Assembly (NCBI GenBank): GCA_038326025.1
Contig: JBBQJP010000001.1
Location: 135,060 to 199,059 of the forward strand
DNA length: 64,000 nt
DNA from: CAISIP01 sp038326025
GTDB taxonomy: Bacteria; Pseudomonadota; Gammaproteobacteria; Burkholderiales; Burkholderiaceae_C
Direction of reading: 5' to 3'
Part shown: in pieces, positions 15,951 to 25,156 of the stretch
Numbering within the stretch: position 1 is the first letter of the stretch
Layout: each line of letters starts with the position of its first letter
Translations under genes and position numbers: made by a program
Notes under the pieces: model-generated
What the model was told of the DNA's origin: nothing
What the model saw: the letters and a program-made list of their open reading frames with translations, nothing else
Databases searched by the model: none

Positions 15951-18721
15951 CACGATTCGTTTAATGACTTCAGCATGGGCGCTACCTCTTTGCGACCGGG
16001 GAAGTCTTTTTTCAACTTTGCCAGCCTTTCAAGCTCTGCCTTCGCGAGCGCCTTATCGCCCGCTCGTATGTAGATTTTGGCCATCGTCAAGTGAAAGTCA
16101 GGTGAGTTGGGCGAACGGGCAAGCACGCTTTTTTGCAACTCTATGGCTTTGGCGTGCAGGGTTTCACTTGAGTACGCCATGGCAAGGGTGTCCATCATTC
16201 CCAACTGGTTTGGTGCGCCCTTGAGCGCACGCTCAGCGAATGCCACCGCACCGGGGCGTTTTTGCTTGATCAGAATCCATGCGAGGTTGTTCAGTGCGAC
16301 CGGATTTTCCGGCTGCAGTTTCAGTATTTGCAGGTAACGTTTTTCGGCTAATGCCGAATCGCCATGCTTGTCCGCCCATTCGGCAACATAGGCCAGAAAC
16401 AGGAGGTCCTTCGGGTGTTCGGCGGCCCAGGCGTCGGCGAACTTCATTGCCTCCGGCAGTTTTTGGGCGGCGACAAGTGTGTGATGAAGCCGTATTGGCG
16501 CCTGTGCGGGGTTGGGCTTGTTGAGCGCCCGCCGAAACGCCGCGGACGCCAAATCCCAACGCTTTTCTCCGGCCTCGATATCTCCTTCCCATATGAAGCC
16601 CAAAGAGTCATCGATGCGCTGTGTCTGGATCATTTTGGCCAGCGCGAGAGCATCTTCTGGACGCTTCTGATTCATCGCCACGATGATCGAGATTTGTTGG
16701 GCAGCCAGGGAGTTCGGAGCCAGTTTGAAAGCCAGTTTCGAGTTCTTGGCGGCCGCCGCGTAGTCACGATTCGCGATATTGATTTCGGCCAGCCCCTGAT
16801 AGCCCAGCGGCGAGTCTGATGCGATCTTTGCGAACGTAATGCTGGCCATGTTCAAATCTCCGCTGGCCATTAATATACGAGCCAATCGGTCGAGCAACTC
16901 GGCGCTCGACGGAATTGCAGACACCCCTGATCGAGCAGCGGCCAGTCCGGCATGTGCATCCCCACGAGTCATGTGATAGGCAATCAATGCCAGCCGGGGC
17001 TCCGGATCGGTTGGGCTGGCATTTACCGCTTCACTCATCAACTTGGCAACGTCCTCAGGTGTGCCGCCACTTCTGCGCTTGAGATCCGCCAGAGCCAGCC
17101 AGCCCTGCACACTTTTGGGATCGAGCTTGAGCAAGTTCTTCACGCGCGCCTCGGCCGCTTGGGGCTTTTTCTCGAGCAAATCCACCGCCCCGAGCTTGAT
17201 GATCGACGAGACATAGCCGGGCTTAAGAGTCAATGCCTGCTCAAAGCTTTTGCGTGCGCCAACCAGGTCGCCGCGCATCAAATAGACCCGACCACGCAGG
17301 TCCGCCGCTATCGGGTTGGTGGGTAGCTTCTTCTCAAGATCGGCAATGGCCCGCATCGCAGCGTCAAACTCGCCGCGGCTCATGCGTGCACTGATCATCG
17401 CCATGTCGGCGTCCACGCCCCGGTCGCTTGCCGCAATCGACTGCAGCGCACTGAGGGCCGCATCCGCATTGCCCTGTGACAGTTGTGATATCGCGAGCGA
17501 TGCACCCGCAGTGCGATCGCCCGGGCGCAGGGCAGCGGCTCTTTTGAACAAGGCGTCGGCGGCCTTGGCGTCGTCGGCCAGCAACTGCGCGCGCCCCGCA
17601 AGTATCAACGTATCGGCGTCCACGTCCGGTCGATCCAACATGGGGCGCAACACGGAAATCGCTTTTGCGGGTTGACTATTGCGCAAATACACCTGCGCCA
17701 GCAAACTGCGTGCGCCTGCAAATTCAGGCCGCAGTTGCACTGCCTGCGTCAGATAGGTTTCAGCTTTTGGAACTGCGTCGAATTTGAGTTCCACAGCGCC
17801 GGCCAGGTGCAGCAGCGCCGGGTTGGCGGGCGCCCCCTTCAGCAAGACCTGCATCAACTCACGGGCGCGCGCAAAGTCTCCGCGTGCAAAGACGAGTTGC
17901 GCCTCGTAGAATTTGGTCAACGGGTCCTCGGGGTGAGCCTTCTTGAGCGCATCGAACTGTCGGGTGGCTGCGTTTTCATCCCGCTGGGTGATATAGAACC
18001 ATATCAAAGTTGCATGCAATTGGGCGTTGTCAGGGCGGATAACCAGCGCCTGCTTATAGGCCTCGATTGCGCCCTTGGCATCCTTTTTGAGATGCAATAG
18101 CAGATCACCTTTTAATTGCCAGGCTTCAAAATTGGTGGGTGCGCGGGCCAGCATTTCATCGAGCGCCGCCAAAGCGCCATCGGTATCCGATGCACTTGCC
18201 TTGATACGGGCGTTCGCGAGCAACACCGGTGGGGACTGCGGAGCCAGTTCAAGCGCCTTGACGATGGCCGCGCGCGCTTTATCCGGCTGATCTTGAGCGG
18301 CAAAAGCCAACGCCACCAAGCTCTGTAACTCAGCTTCCGCAGACTTGTCGGCGAGCGCAAGGCCGGCGTACTGCTCGGTCAGTTTCCCGAATTGCTGGCC
18401 CGCCATCAAGACCCCCGCCATCACCGGGGCGACGGCGGATTGTGGGTGTTTCAACTCCAGGGCGCGCTTGAGTTCGATCTCGGCCCCTGCGAGATCGCCT
18501 TGCATAAACAATGTTTTGCCAAGCAGAAAGCGCGCTTCAGCGGACGCGGGATTGTCTTGCAGCAGATTCTTCAGTTGAATCGTCGCGGCATTGAACTCCT
18601 TCTTTTCCAGATAGCCCTTGGCGGAGATGAGTAAAGCGTCGTTACTTTTATCGCTACATGCGCCGACCAGCAGGGCGACCAGCAGCACGCATGTACCAGG
18701 AAAAGAAGAATTCCTCGTCAT
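15950..18721 (-). CDS. prsT: XrtA/PEP-CTERM system TPR-repeat lipoprotein PrsT
   Basis: Large TPR lipoprotein associated with exosortase A/PEP-CTERM systems and exopolysaccharide-producing bacteria; its precise role is not established. The 923-aa product has a lipoprotein signal peptide with lipobox VGAC (lipidated Cys about residue 22) and then almost continuous tetratricopeptide repeats to the C-terminus (for example FNAATIQLKNLLQDNPASAEARFLL, LPTNPIAADLRGRVYLMRGD, NPVALNNLAWILIKQKR). A GGGAG ribosome-binding site lies about 9 bases before the ATG. Length and architecture match PrsT closely. It is convergent with the PEP-CTERM gene, separated only by that gene's terminator. No exosortase, PrsK or PrsR gene is in the window. 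Confidence 0.85.
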   Translation of the reverse strand: MTRNSSFPGTCVLLVALLVGACSDKSNDALLISAKGYLEKKEFNAATIQLKNLLQDNPASAEARFLLGKTLFMQGDLAGAEIELKRALELKHPQSAVAPVMAGVLMAGQQFGKLTEQYAGLALADKSAEAELQSLVALAFAAQDQPDKARAAIVKALELAPQSPPVLLANARIKASASDTDGALAALDEMLARAPTNFEAWQLKGDLLLHLKKDAKGAIEAYKQALVIRPDNAQLHATLIWFYITQRDENAATRQFDALKKAHPEDPLTKFYEAQLVFARGDFARARELMQVLLKGAPANPALLHLAGAVELKFDAVPKAETYLTQAVQLRPEFAGARSLLAQVYLRNSQPAKAISVLRPMLDRPDVDADTLILAGRAQLLADDAKAADALFKRAAALRPGDRTAGASLAISQLSQGNADAALSALQSIAASDRGVDADMAMISARMSRGEFDAAMRAIADLEKKLPTNPIAADLRGRVYLMRGDLVGARKSFEQALTLKPGYVSSIIKLGAVDLLEKKPQAAEARVKNLLKLDPKSVQGWLALADLKRRSGGTPEDVAKLMSEAVNASPTDPEPRLALIAYHMTRGDAHAGLAAARSGVSAIPSSAELLDRLARILMASGDLNMASITFAKIASDSPLGYQGLAEINIANRDYAAAAKNSKLAFKLAPNSLAAQQISIIVAMNQKRPEDALALAKMIQTQRIDDSLGFIWEGDIEAGEKRWDLASAAFRRALNKPNPAQAPIRLHHTLVAAQKLPEAMKFADAWAAEHPKDLLFLAYVAEWADKHGDSALAEKRYLQILKLQPENPVALNNLAWILIKQKRPGAVAFAERALKGAPNQLGMMDTLAMAYSSETLHAKAIELQKSVLARSPNSPDFHLTMAKIYIRAGDKALAKAELERLAKLKKDFPGRKEVAPMLKSLNES

Positions 18722-19014
18722 GAAAAGATCTCCCGAATTGTTGCCAAGGATCCAGACGATTCTAGTAAGTCACAACCGCGCGCTGGCAATTGTTCCGCTC
18801 ATAGTTGAAGATTGACGATGGTGGCTGAATCCCTCAGCGACAACAGAATAAGGGTTCCAATTCAACAACCGCAAGTCAATAGTGCTCAACCCACCTGAAA
18901 CAGTCTATCGCCGAATTCCATGTCGCCAACAACATGGGCATCTCCCGATCGACTACGCCGGCACTTTTTTATTCCAGTCGCGTGGCCGGGGGCTGCGGCC
19001 GGCACACCACCGGG
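18722..19014. other. Intergenic region between prsT and prpE
   Basis: About 290 bases with no convincing gene. It holds the prsT leader (minus strand) and the 3' flank of prpE. A possible TAGAAT -10 hexamer for prsT lies on the minus strand at 18759-18764, without a well-spaced -35. No clear terminator hairpin after prpE is visible. Confidence 0.4.
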
Positions 19015-20910
19015 TCAGTTCCCGACCACGTCGCGAATCTGCTGCAATGCCGCGGGGTCTTCCATCGTGGTCAGGTCGCCCGCATCGCGACGCTCGCACA
19101 CCGCCACAATCGCGCGGCGCAACAACTTGCCGCTGCGCGTCTTGGGCAATGCGGTGACAAACAACACCCGAGACGGCCGGGCCACTGCGCCCAGGTCCAG
19201 GTCGACGCGCTTCATGATCTCGCCTTCCAGGCGCAGGCGCGCTGCTGCGTCGTCCAGCATGCTGGCATCCTTGAGAATCGCGAACGCCATCGCGGTCTGG
19301 CCCTTGAGTGCGTCGGCAACCCCCACCACCGCCACCTCCGAGATGTTGGGATGGCCTGCGATGCTTTCCTCGATCTCGCGTGTGCCCAGTCGATGGCCTG
19401 CGACGTTGATCACGTCGTCGGTACGCCCGAGGATGAAGAAGTAACCGTCCTCGTCGCGGATACCCCAGTCAAAGGTGCTGTACACCAGCTTGCCCGGAAT
19501 GCTCTTCCAGTAGGTGCTGACAAACCGTTCGTCGTCTTTCCATACCGTCTGCATGCAGCCCGGCGGCAAAGGCCCTTCGATGGCCACCACGCCCTTCTTG
19601 CCGGCTCCGATCAACTCCTCGCCACTGATCTCGTCGATGAGCTTGACGTCATAGCCGTAGATGGCCTTGCCCGGGCTGCCGAATTTGCTGGCCGCCTGCT
19701 CGATGCCATTGGCCAAGCCCAGAATAGGCCAGCCGGTCTCGGTCTGCCAATAGTTGTCGATGATGGGCTTGCCCAGGCTGGTTGAGATCCATTGTGCAGT
19801 CGGTTCATCGAGCGGTTCACCGGCCAGGAACAGGGCGCGCAACGAGGAGAGGTCGTACTTGCTCAGCAAAGCCGGATCCTGCTTCTTGAGCACCCGGATC
19901 GCCGTCGGTGCGCTGAACATCACGGTCACCTTGTACTTCTCGACCAGACTCCACCACACACCACCGTCCGGACGGGTCGGCAGACCTTCGTACATGATGG
20001 TGGCCATGCCAGCGATTAACGGCCCGTAGATGATGTAGCTGTGGCCCACGACCCAGCCGATGTCGCTGGTCGCGAAATAGGTCTCGCCGGGTTTGCCGCA
20101 GAAGATGTGCTCCATGCTCGCGGCCAGCGCAACGGCATAACCGCCGGTATCGCGCTGCACGCCCTTGGGCTTTCCGGTTGTGCCGCTGGTATACAGCGTG
20201 TAGCTCGGATGCGTCGCATCGAGCCAGGCACAGGGCACACTTGCGTCCATGTGTTTTGCGCGCAGCGCGTCCCACAGATGGTCGCGGCCCGGCACGAGGT
20301 CCATCTTGGCCAACTGGCGATCGACCAGTAGCACCGCATCGGGCTTGTGGTTGGACAGGCGGATGGCTTCATCTAACAGTGGCTTGTACGGCACCACCTT
20401 GCCGGCGCGCGAGCCGGCGTCGGCACTGATGACCAGCTTGGGTGTCGCATCCTCGATCCGGGACGCCAGCGCGCCGGACGCAAAACCGCCGAACACCACA
20501 CAGTGGATTGCACCGATGCGCGCGCAGGCCAGCATGGCGAACGCGGCCTGCGCCACCATCGGCATGTAGATCAGCACCCTGTCGCCTTGCAACACGCCCA
20601 GCGCCAGCATGCTCGCAGCCATGCGTTGCACTTCCAGATGCAATTGGGCAAAGCTATAGACCTGCTCCTGACCGGTTTCGGTTGACACCGCGATCAACGC
20701 CGGTTGCGCTGCGCGTTCGTTCAGATGGCGATCCACCGCGTTGTGGCAAAGGTTCGTGACACCCCCGACAAACCATCGTGCGAAGGGCGGATTGCTGTAG
20801 TCGCACACCTGGGTCGGAGGCTTCTTCCAGTCGATGCGTTTGGCCTGCTCGCCCCAGAAGTTGTCCCGGTCGTCAATCGAGCGTTTGTAGAAGTCGGCGT
20901 AGGTCGTCAT
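19015..20910 (-). CDS. prpE: Propionate--CoA ligase
   Basis: AMP-forming acyl-CoA synthetase that activates propionate to propionyl-CoA. The 631-aa protein matches PrpE along its length: start MTTYADFYKRSI, FARWFVGGVTNLCHNAVDRH, the AMP-binding loop YTSGTTGKPKGVQRD (about residues 255), NYWQTETGWPI, and the catalytic C-terminal Lys in PKTRSGKLLRR. The GVQRDTGGYAVAL region separates it from ordinary acetyl-CoA synthetase. The ATG at 20910 is preferred over an upstream start at 20946, since PrpE proteins begin with this sequence. The methylcitrate genes prpBC are not nearby; an AcuI-type acrylyl-CoA reductase lies 1.3 kb upstream, so a shared role in C3 metabolism is plausible. Confidence 0.93.
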   Translation of the reverse strand: MTTYADFYKRSIDDRDNFWGEQAKRIDWKKPPTQVCDYSNPPFARWFVGGVTNLCHNAVDRHLNERAAQPALIAVSTETGQEQVYSFAQLHLEVQRMAASMLALGVLQGDRVLIYMPMVAQAAFAMLACARIGAIHCVVFGGFASGALASRIEDATPKLVISADAGSRAGKVVPYKPLLDEAIRLSNHKPDAVLLVDRQLAKMDLVPGRDHLWDALRAKHMDASVPCAWLDATHPSYTLYTSGTTGKPKGVQRDTGGYAVALAASMEHIFCGKPGETYFATSDIGWVVGHSYIIYGPLIAGMATIMYEGLPTRPDGGVWWSLVEKYKVTVMFSAPTAIRVLKKQDPALLSKYDLSSLRALFLAGEPLDEPTAQWISTSLGKPIIDNYWQTETGWPILGLANGIEQAASKFGSPGKAIYGYDVKLIDEISGEELIGAGKKGVVAIEGPLPPGCMQTVWKDDERFVSTYWKSIPGKLVYSTFDWGIRDEDGYFFILGRTDDVINVAGHRLGTREIEESIAGHPNISEVAVVGVADALKGQTAMAFAILKDASMLDDAAARLRLEGEIMKRVDLDLGAVARPSRVLFVTALPKTRSGKLLRRAIVAVCERRDAGDLTTMEDPAALQQIRDVVGN

Positions 20911-21024
20911 GTTTTGCCCCCATTTTTCGTTGTTGCAATGCAACATGAATTGTGACCCTTGAACTTGCTACAGCCTGACGCGACATCGGATTACGCGCCA
21001 GCGCGCGACACCCCCCCGGTCGTC

Positions 21025-22230
21025 TCAATCAGGCAGCAACCGGATCAATCGGCCATCCGCGGCATCGGTCAGCAGGTAAAGCAGGCCATCAGGCCCCTGA
21101 CGCACATCGCGGATGCGCTCGCGCATATCCGTCAAGAGCCGGTTCTCGCGCACGACGCGCGTGCGGCCGCCTTCGGTGGTCCACTCGATGCGATCAAGAA
21201 ATCGTCCGGCCAGCGCACCGACAAACAAGTTGCCTTGCCACGCCTGACCATACCGGGTACTGGTGAGGAACACCATTCCCGACGGCGCAATCGATGGCAC
21301 CCAGTAGTGCAGCGGTTGCTCCATGCCGGCTTGACTGCTGATTCCTTCGCCAATCTTGCCGCCGCCGTAATTCTCGCCATAGGTAATCACGGGCCAGCCA
21401 TAGTTGCGTCCCGGCGCCGGCAGATTGATCTCGTCGCCGCCTTGGGGTCCATGCTCATGTACCCATAACTGACCGTTTGGCGCCAGCGCAGCACCTTGCA
21501 GGTTGCGATGGCCGTAGCTCCAGATTTCCGGCAGGGCACCTGGGCGGGACACAAACGGGTTGTCCGCCGGCACTGTGCCATCCTTCTGGACGCGCACCAC
21601 CTTGCCGTGGTGGTTGTCCAGCGTCTGGGCGTCGGCCATGCGCCGGAACCGGTCACCCAGTGTCAGGAACAGGTTGCCGTCAGAGCGGCCGTCGCGTTGG
21701 CCTTCAACGATGCGGCAACCGAAATGCGCGCTGCTGGCAAATTTCGGCTGCTGACTGAAGATCACGCGCACGTCCAGCAGGCGCGTGTTGTCGTCGGACA
21801 GACGCGCACGGGCCAATGCCGTGCTGTTGCCATTGCCGACCGCTGCGGGTTCCGAGAAACAGAAGTAAAGGACCCGGTTGGTTGCGAAGTCGCTGTCCAG
21901 CACCAGATCGAGCAGACCCCCCTGCCCTTGCGCGGCAATGGCGGGCAGACCGGACACTGGCGCACCCACGCGCCCGTCGGCCTCGACGACACGCAGGCGG
22001 CCCGGCCGCTCGGTCACCAGAAACCGGCCCTGCGGCAGGAACGCCAATGCCCACGGATGCTGCAACCCGGTGGCCACATTCTGGGGTCGGATCGTCTGCG
22101 ATAGTGCGAGCACCGGCGACAGCGCCAGCGCCAGCAGCATGGGCAGCGCCAGGCGCCACGCCGCCGCGTGCCATCGAGTCAGCGAAGTCCGAATGCCTTG
22201 CGCCGTCATCGCCGAAAGTTTTGTGAACAT
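21025..22230 (-). CDS. PQQ-dependent sugar dehydrogenase (soluble, YliI-like)
   Basis: Periplasmic six-bladed beta-propeller of the glucose/sorbosone dehydrogenase family (aldose sugar dehydrogenase type), oxidising aldoses with pyrroloquinoline quinone. From ATG at 22230 the product is 401 aa with an N-terminal signal peptide (hydrophobic LALPMLLALALSPVLALS). Family landmarks are LQHPWALAFLPQGRFLVTERPGRL near the N-terminus, NHHGKVVRV, SYGHRNLQGAA, VHEHGPQGGDEIN with metal- and PQQ-site residues, and GPDGLLYLLTD. The start could also be the ATG at 22209. It begins 16 bases after the acuI stop on the same strand, so the two are probably co-transcribed. No PQQ biosynthesis genes are in the window. 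Confidence 0.88.
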   Translation of the reverse strand: MFTKLSAMTAQGIRTSLTRWHAAAWRLALPMLLALALSPVLALSQTIRPQNVATGLQHPWALAFLPQGRFLVTERPGRLRVVEADGRVGAPVSGLPAIAAQGQGGLLDLVLDSDFATNRVLYFCFSEPAAVGNGNSTALARARLSDDNTRLLDVRVIFSQQPKFASSAHFGCRIVEGQRDGRSDGNLFLTLGDRFRRMADAQTLDNHHGKVVRVQKDGTVPADNPFVSRPGALPEIWSYGHRNLQGAALAPNGQLWVHEHGPQGGDEINLPAPGRNYGWPVITYGENYGGGKIGEGISSQAGMEQPLHYWVPSIAPSGMVFLTSTRYGQAWQGNLFVGALAGRFLDRIEWTTEGGRTRVVRENRLLTDMRERIRDVRQGPDGLLYLLTDAADGRLIRLLPD

Positions 22231-22246
22231 GATGCACGGTACCTGT

Positions 22247-23227
22247 TCAGTCGGCAACGCGCACGACAACGCGGCCGCGAACTTTGCCGTCCATCAACTC
22301 CGCGGCTTTGTCGATGGCGTCCTCAAGCGCCACTTCTTCGACCATGGTTTCCAGCAAGGTCGGATCCAGATCGCGTGCCAGACGGTCCCAGGCGCGTTGT
22401 CGGCGTGCCAGCGGCGCCATCACCGAGTCAACGCCCACCAGCGTCACACCACGCAGAATGAACGGCATTACGGTGGTGGGCAGATCCGAGCCTTGTGCGA
22501 GACCACACGCCGTCACGACGCCGCCGTAGCGGGTCTGTGCCAGCGCATTGGCCAAGGAGAAAGAGCCCAGGGCATCCACCACGCCGGCCCAGCGCTCCTT
22601 CTGAAACGGCTTGCCAGCAATGGCAAGTTCTGCACGCGGCACGATGGCGGACGCGCCGAGTGCCCGCAAGTAGGACTCCTCACTGGTCTTGCCGGTCGCC
22701 GCCACGACGGTGTAACCCAGCCGACCCAGCAACGCGACAGCGACACTACCCACTCCGCCAGTGGCCCCCGTGACAAGAATTTCACCGGACGCCGGTGTGA
22801 CCCCATGGTCTTCCAAAGCCAGTACACACAACATCGCGGTGTATCCTGCCGTGCCAATGGCCATCGCCTGACGCGTCGTAAATGCTTCGGGCAGATGCAC
22901 GAGCCAGTCGCCCTTGAGTCGCGCTTTCTGCGCCAGGCAGCCGGGATGCTTCTCACCGACGCCCCAGCCGTTGTGCACGAAGCGGTCGCCCGGTTTCCAC
23001 TGCGGATGTTGCGACTCCAGCACGGTACCGGCACCATCGACGCCTGCTGTCATCGGCCATGACCGGACCACCGGTCCGCGGTTGGTGATGGCCAGGCCGT
23101 CCTTGTAGTTAAGCGTCGAGTAGTCGACCTGTACGGTTACATCGCCGGCCGGCAACGCAGATTCGTCGAGTGTCACCACCTGAGCGACGAAGGTGTCGGC
23201 CTTGCTGAGTTGAAGGGCTTTGAACAT
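22247..23227 (-). CDS. acuI: Acrylyl-CoA reductase (NADPH), AcuI/YhdH family
   Basis: Zinc-free medium-chain reductase; characterised members reduce acryloyl-CoA to propionyl-CoA with NADPH. The 326-aa protein shows the quinone-oxidoreductase fold: DYSTLNYKDGLAITNRG near residue 35, the dinucleotide-binding ATGGVGSVAVALL (about residue 150) and the family-typical GWGVGEKHPGCLAQ. Length and the YhdH signature segments fit well; in vivo substrate is inferred. Upstream in the same direction as the PQQ dehydrogenase and prpE, giving acuI - sugar dehydrogenase - prpE, of which acuI and prpE both deal with C3 acyl-CoAs. Confidence 0.88.
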   Translation of the reverse strand: MFKALQLSKADTFVAQVVTLDESALPAGDVTVQVDYSTLNYKDGLAITNRGPVVRSWPMTAGVDGAGTVLESQHPQWKPGDRFVHNGWGVGEKHPGCLAQKARLKGDWLVHLPEAFTTRQAMAIGTAGYTAMLCVLALEDHGVTPASGEILVTGATGGVGSVAVALLGRLGYTVVAATGKTSEESYLRALGASAIVPRAELAIAGKPFQKERWAGVVDALGSFSLANALAQTRYGGVVTACGLAQGSDLPTTVMPFILRGVTLVGVDSVMAPLARRQRAWDRLARDLDPTLLETMVEEVALEDAIDKAAELMDGKVRGRVVVRVAD

Positions 23228-23477
23228 GGTTTCTCCTGCTTTTGGTTGTCACTGGCCCTCGCAGTGCGCTTGCCGCAGCTGCGTCGTGGGCGACAGTCCA
23301 TCCTACCGGATCGAACCGGTTCAGGCCCAGCGTGGTGTGGCACGCACACGCCAACAAAAACTGCGTAACGGCCGCGGGCCCGTGAAAACGTGGCAAAAAT
23401 GCCGCAATCTTTTTGAAATCAAGTACTTACAGGCGCCAATGCTTGACCAGTCGAAGCGCGCCCGGTACCCTGCCCGC
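23228..23477. promoter_or_regulatory. Divergent intergenic region between acuI and the NlpC/P60 gene
   Basis: About 250 bases between divergent starts; it must hold promoters for both directions. An AT-rich patch (TTTTTGAAATCAAGTACTTACA) lies about 60 bases before the peptidase ATG. Hexamers cannot be assigned with confidence. Confidence 0.4.
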
Positions 23478-24032
23478 ATGTCCTTGTTTCGCGTCCTGAT
23501 TGCACCGGCTCTTGCCATGGTGTTGGCCCATGGTGTTCATGCAGCGCCGCAGCAAGCCATCGGTGCAGACGATCTGGACAAGATGCTGGTCGAACGGGGC
23601 CTCATCAGTCAGATTTCCCAGGTTGGGCAGGCAGTCGGTGGCAAGGCGTCGGAACTCGTCATCAGCGCCATGGGATTTCTCGGCGTGCCGTACAAGCGCG
23701 GTGGCAACACCCTGGAGACCGGTTTCGATTGCAGCGGCTTTGTGCGCGCCATGTACCAGCAAACTATAGGGTTGATGCTGCCACGTACCGCCGATCAGCA
23801 AGCCGCAGCCACCATGGAGATCGACAAAAGCGAATTGCAACCTGGCGACCTGGTGTTTTTCAACACCCTGCGCCGGGCCTTCAGCCACGTCGGCATCTAC
23901 GTCGGCGACAACAAGTTCATCCACTCGCCCAAGCCAGGGTCGGAAGTGCGCGTGGAAGACATGAGCATCAATTATTGGCGCACCCGATTCAATGGTGCGC
24001 GCCGGGTCGAAACGGCTGCCGTTCGCCCCTGA
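23478..24032 (+). CDS. C40-family cell-wall peptidase (NlpC/P60)
   Basis: Probable gamma-D-glutamyl-diaminopimelate endopeptidase acting on peptidoglycan in the periplasm. The 184-aa product has a signal peptide (MSLFRVLIAPALAMVLAHGVHA) and one NlpC/P60 domain: the catalytic Cys in FDCSGFVRAMY (about residue 91), the His in SHVGIYVGDN (about 143) and a third polar residue in KFIHSP. PYKRGGNTLETG before the Cys and PRTADQQ after it are typical of the YafL/Spr group. The ATG at 23478 gives a clean signal peptide; one 39 bases upstream is less likely. Single gene, convergent with the hydrolase. Confidence 0.92.
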   Translation: MSLFRVLIAPALAMVLAHGVHAAPQQAIGADDLDKMLVERGLISQISQVGQAVGGKASELVISAMGFLGVPYKRGGNTLETGFDCSGFVRAMYQQTIGLMLPRTADQQAAATMEIDKSELQPGDLVFFNTLRRAFSHVGIYVGDNKFIHSPKPGSEVRVEDMSINYWRTRFNGARRVETAAVRP

Positions 24033-24056
24033 GCGCCTCACAACTCGCACGCTCCG

Positions 24057-25049
24057 TCAGGAGGGCCCGGATGTCAGCTTGCGCGCCTTGATCAGTCGCG
24101 CAGCCCGTACAACCCCCAGCACGGCCCGGCTGACCACTTCGGGTTGGTCCAGATGCACATTGTGGCCTGCATCGACCACCACCTTGATTCGTCCAAGACT
24201 CGACATGCGCGACATGCGGCGCTGACTGGCCTCCCATACCTTGCCCAAGGCCTTGGGCCAGCGGCTTGTGGCATTGCTTTGGGTCAGCACGATCAATGGC
24301 ACGTCGGGAAAACTGCCGGCCCTGCGCGCCTGCTTGAGCGTCAGCGGCGCCGCCCGCAACTCGGCCCGGGGCACGGGCGCCATAACCGACAACAGGGTGT
24401 CCGGTGGCTCATAGAGCAAGCGATTGACACCGTATTGACGGCAACGTTGGGTGAACTCCTCGTGCCGCGCGTCCACCAGCACAACACCACATACTTCATC
24501 GGGCCAGGTCTTGGCGAACAGTTTCATGATGGTGCCACCCAGCGAATGGCCGACCAGCACAAAGGGTGGTGCCAATCCTTCGGTACGCAACAGTTCGCGC
24601 AGCTCCAGCGCAATCTGCAGTCCGTCGCGCGAATTTTCGGAGGCTTCGCTTTGACCGTAGCCGGCACGGTCATAAGCCACCACACGGGTGGTTTCGGCGA
24701 CGGCATTGAACACCGAAGCCCAATTGCGTTTTCCCTGCCCTATGCCAGACTCGAACACCACCGTAGGTGAGCCGGTTCCGGCCACTACGAGCGAGCGGAT
24801 GCCAAAAGCGGTGTGGCTGAATTGCGCGTGTGGCAACCTGTCTGCCACTGCCGGCTTGCGCCGCAGCAATGAAAAAATCGACGGCAGCCGCCGCGCAACG
24901 CCCGGTGGCGCTGGCTCGGGCGATGCCATCCGTGACGCAGTGCGCCGGCTGCCGGTATCGACGCGCGTCCCATCAGCAGGACGTGTAACGCCGGGTATGG
25001 TGTCGTCTGCGCCGTAGCTCATGCCGTCGTATTTTTCAAAGCCGTGCAC
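24057..25049 (-). CDS. Alpha/beta-hydrolase fold protein
   Basis: Serine hydrolase of unknown substrate. The nucleophile elbow is GHSLGG and the catalytic His lies in DAGHNVHLD near the C-terminus; the oxyanion-side segment VFESGIGQGKRNW is also recognisable. The frame is open from a GTG at 25049 (330 aa); an ATG at 25022 or 24929 may be the true start, as the first 60 residues are Pro/Arg-rich and not part of the fold. There is no signal peptide. It lies about 110 bases downstream of the pyruvate dehydrogenase lpdA on the same strand and might be read through from that operon, though nothing ties its function to it. Confidence 0.8.
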   Translation of the reverse strand: MHGFEKYDGMSYGADDTIPGVTRPADGTRVDTGSRRTASRMASPEPAPPGVARRLPSIFSLLRRKPAVADRLPHAQFSHTAFGIRSLVVAGTGSPTVVFESGIGQGKRNWASVFNAVAETTRVVAYDRAGYGQSEASENSRDGLQIALELRELLRTEGLAPPFVLVGHSLGGTIMKLFAKTWPDEVCGVVLVDARHEEFTQRCRQYGVNRLLYEPPDTLLSVMAPVPRAELRAAPLTLKQARRAGSFPDVPLIVLTQSNATSRWPKALGKVWEASQRRMSRMSSLGRIKVVVDAGHNVHLDQPEVVSRAVLGVVRAARLIKARKLTSGPS

Positions 25050-25156
25050 CCATTGCGGCGCAATCCTTTTGCATCCTGCTATACATGTCGTGGTGCGGCA
25101 AAACCGCAGCCGGGAAAAGTCTCAGATGGGCGATCTTAGTCCATCCAGAACAGGTG

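Noticed and set aside
19015..20910. Annotation as acetyl-CoA synthetase
   Set aside because: The N-terminal and GVQRDTGGYAVAL segments match PrpE along the whole length.
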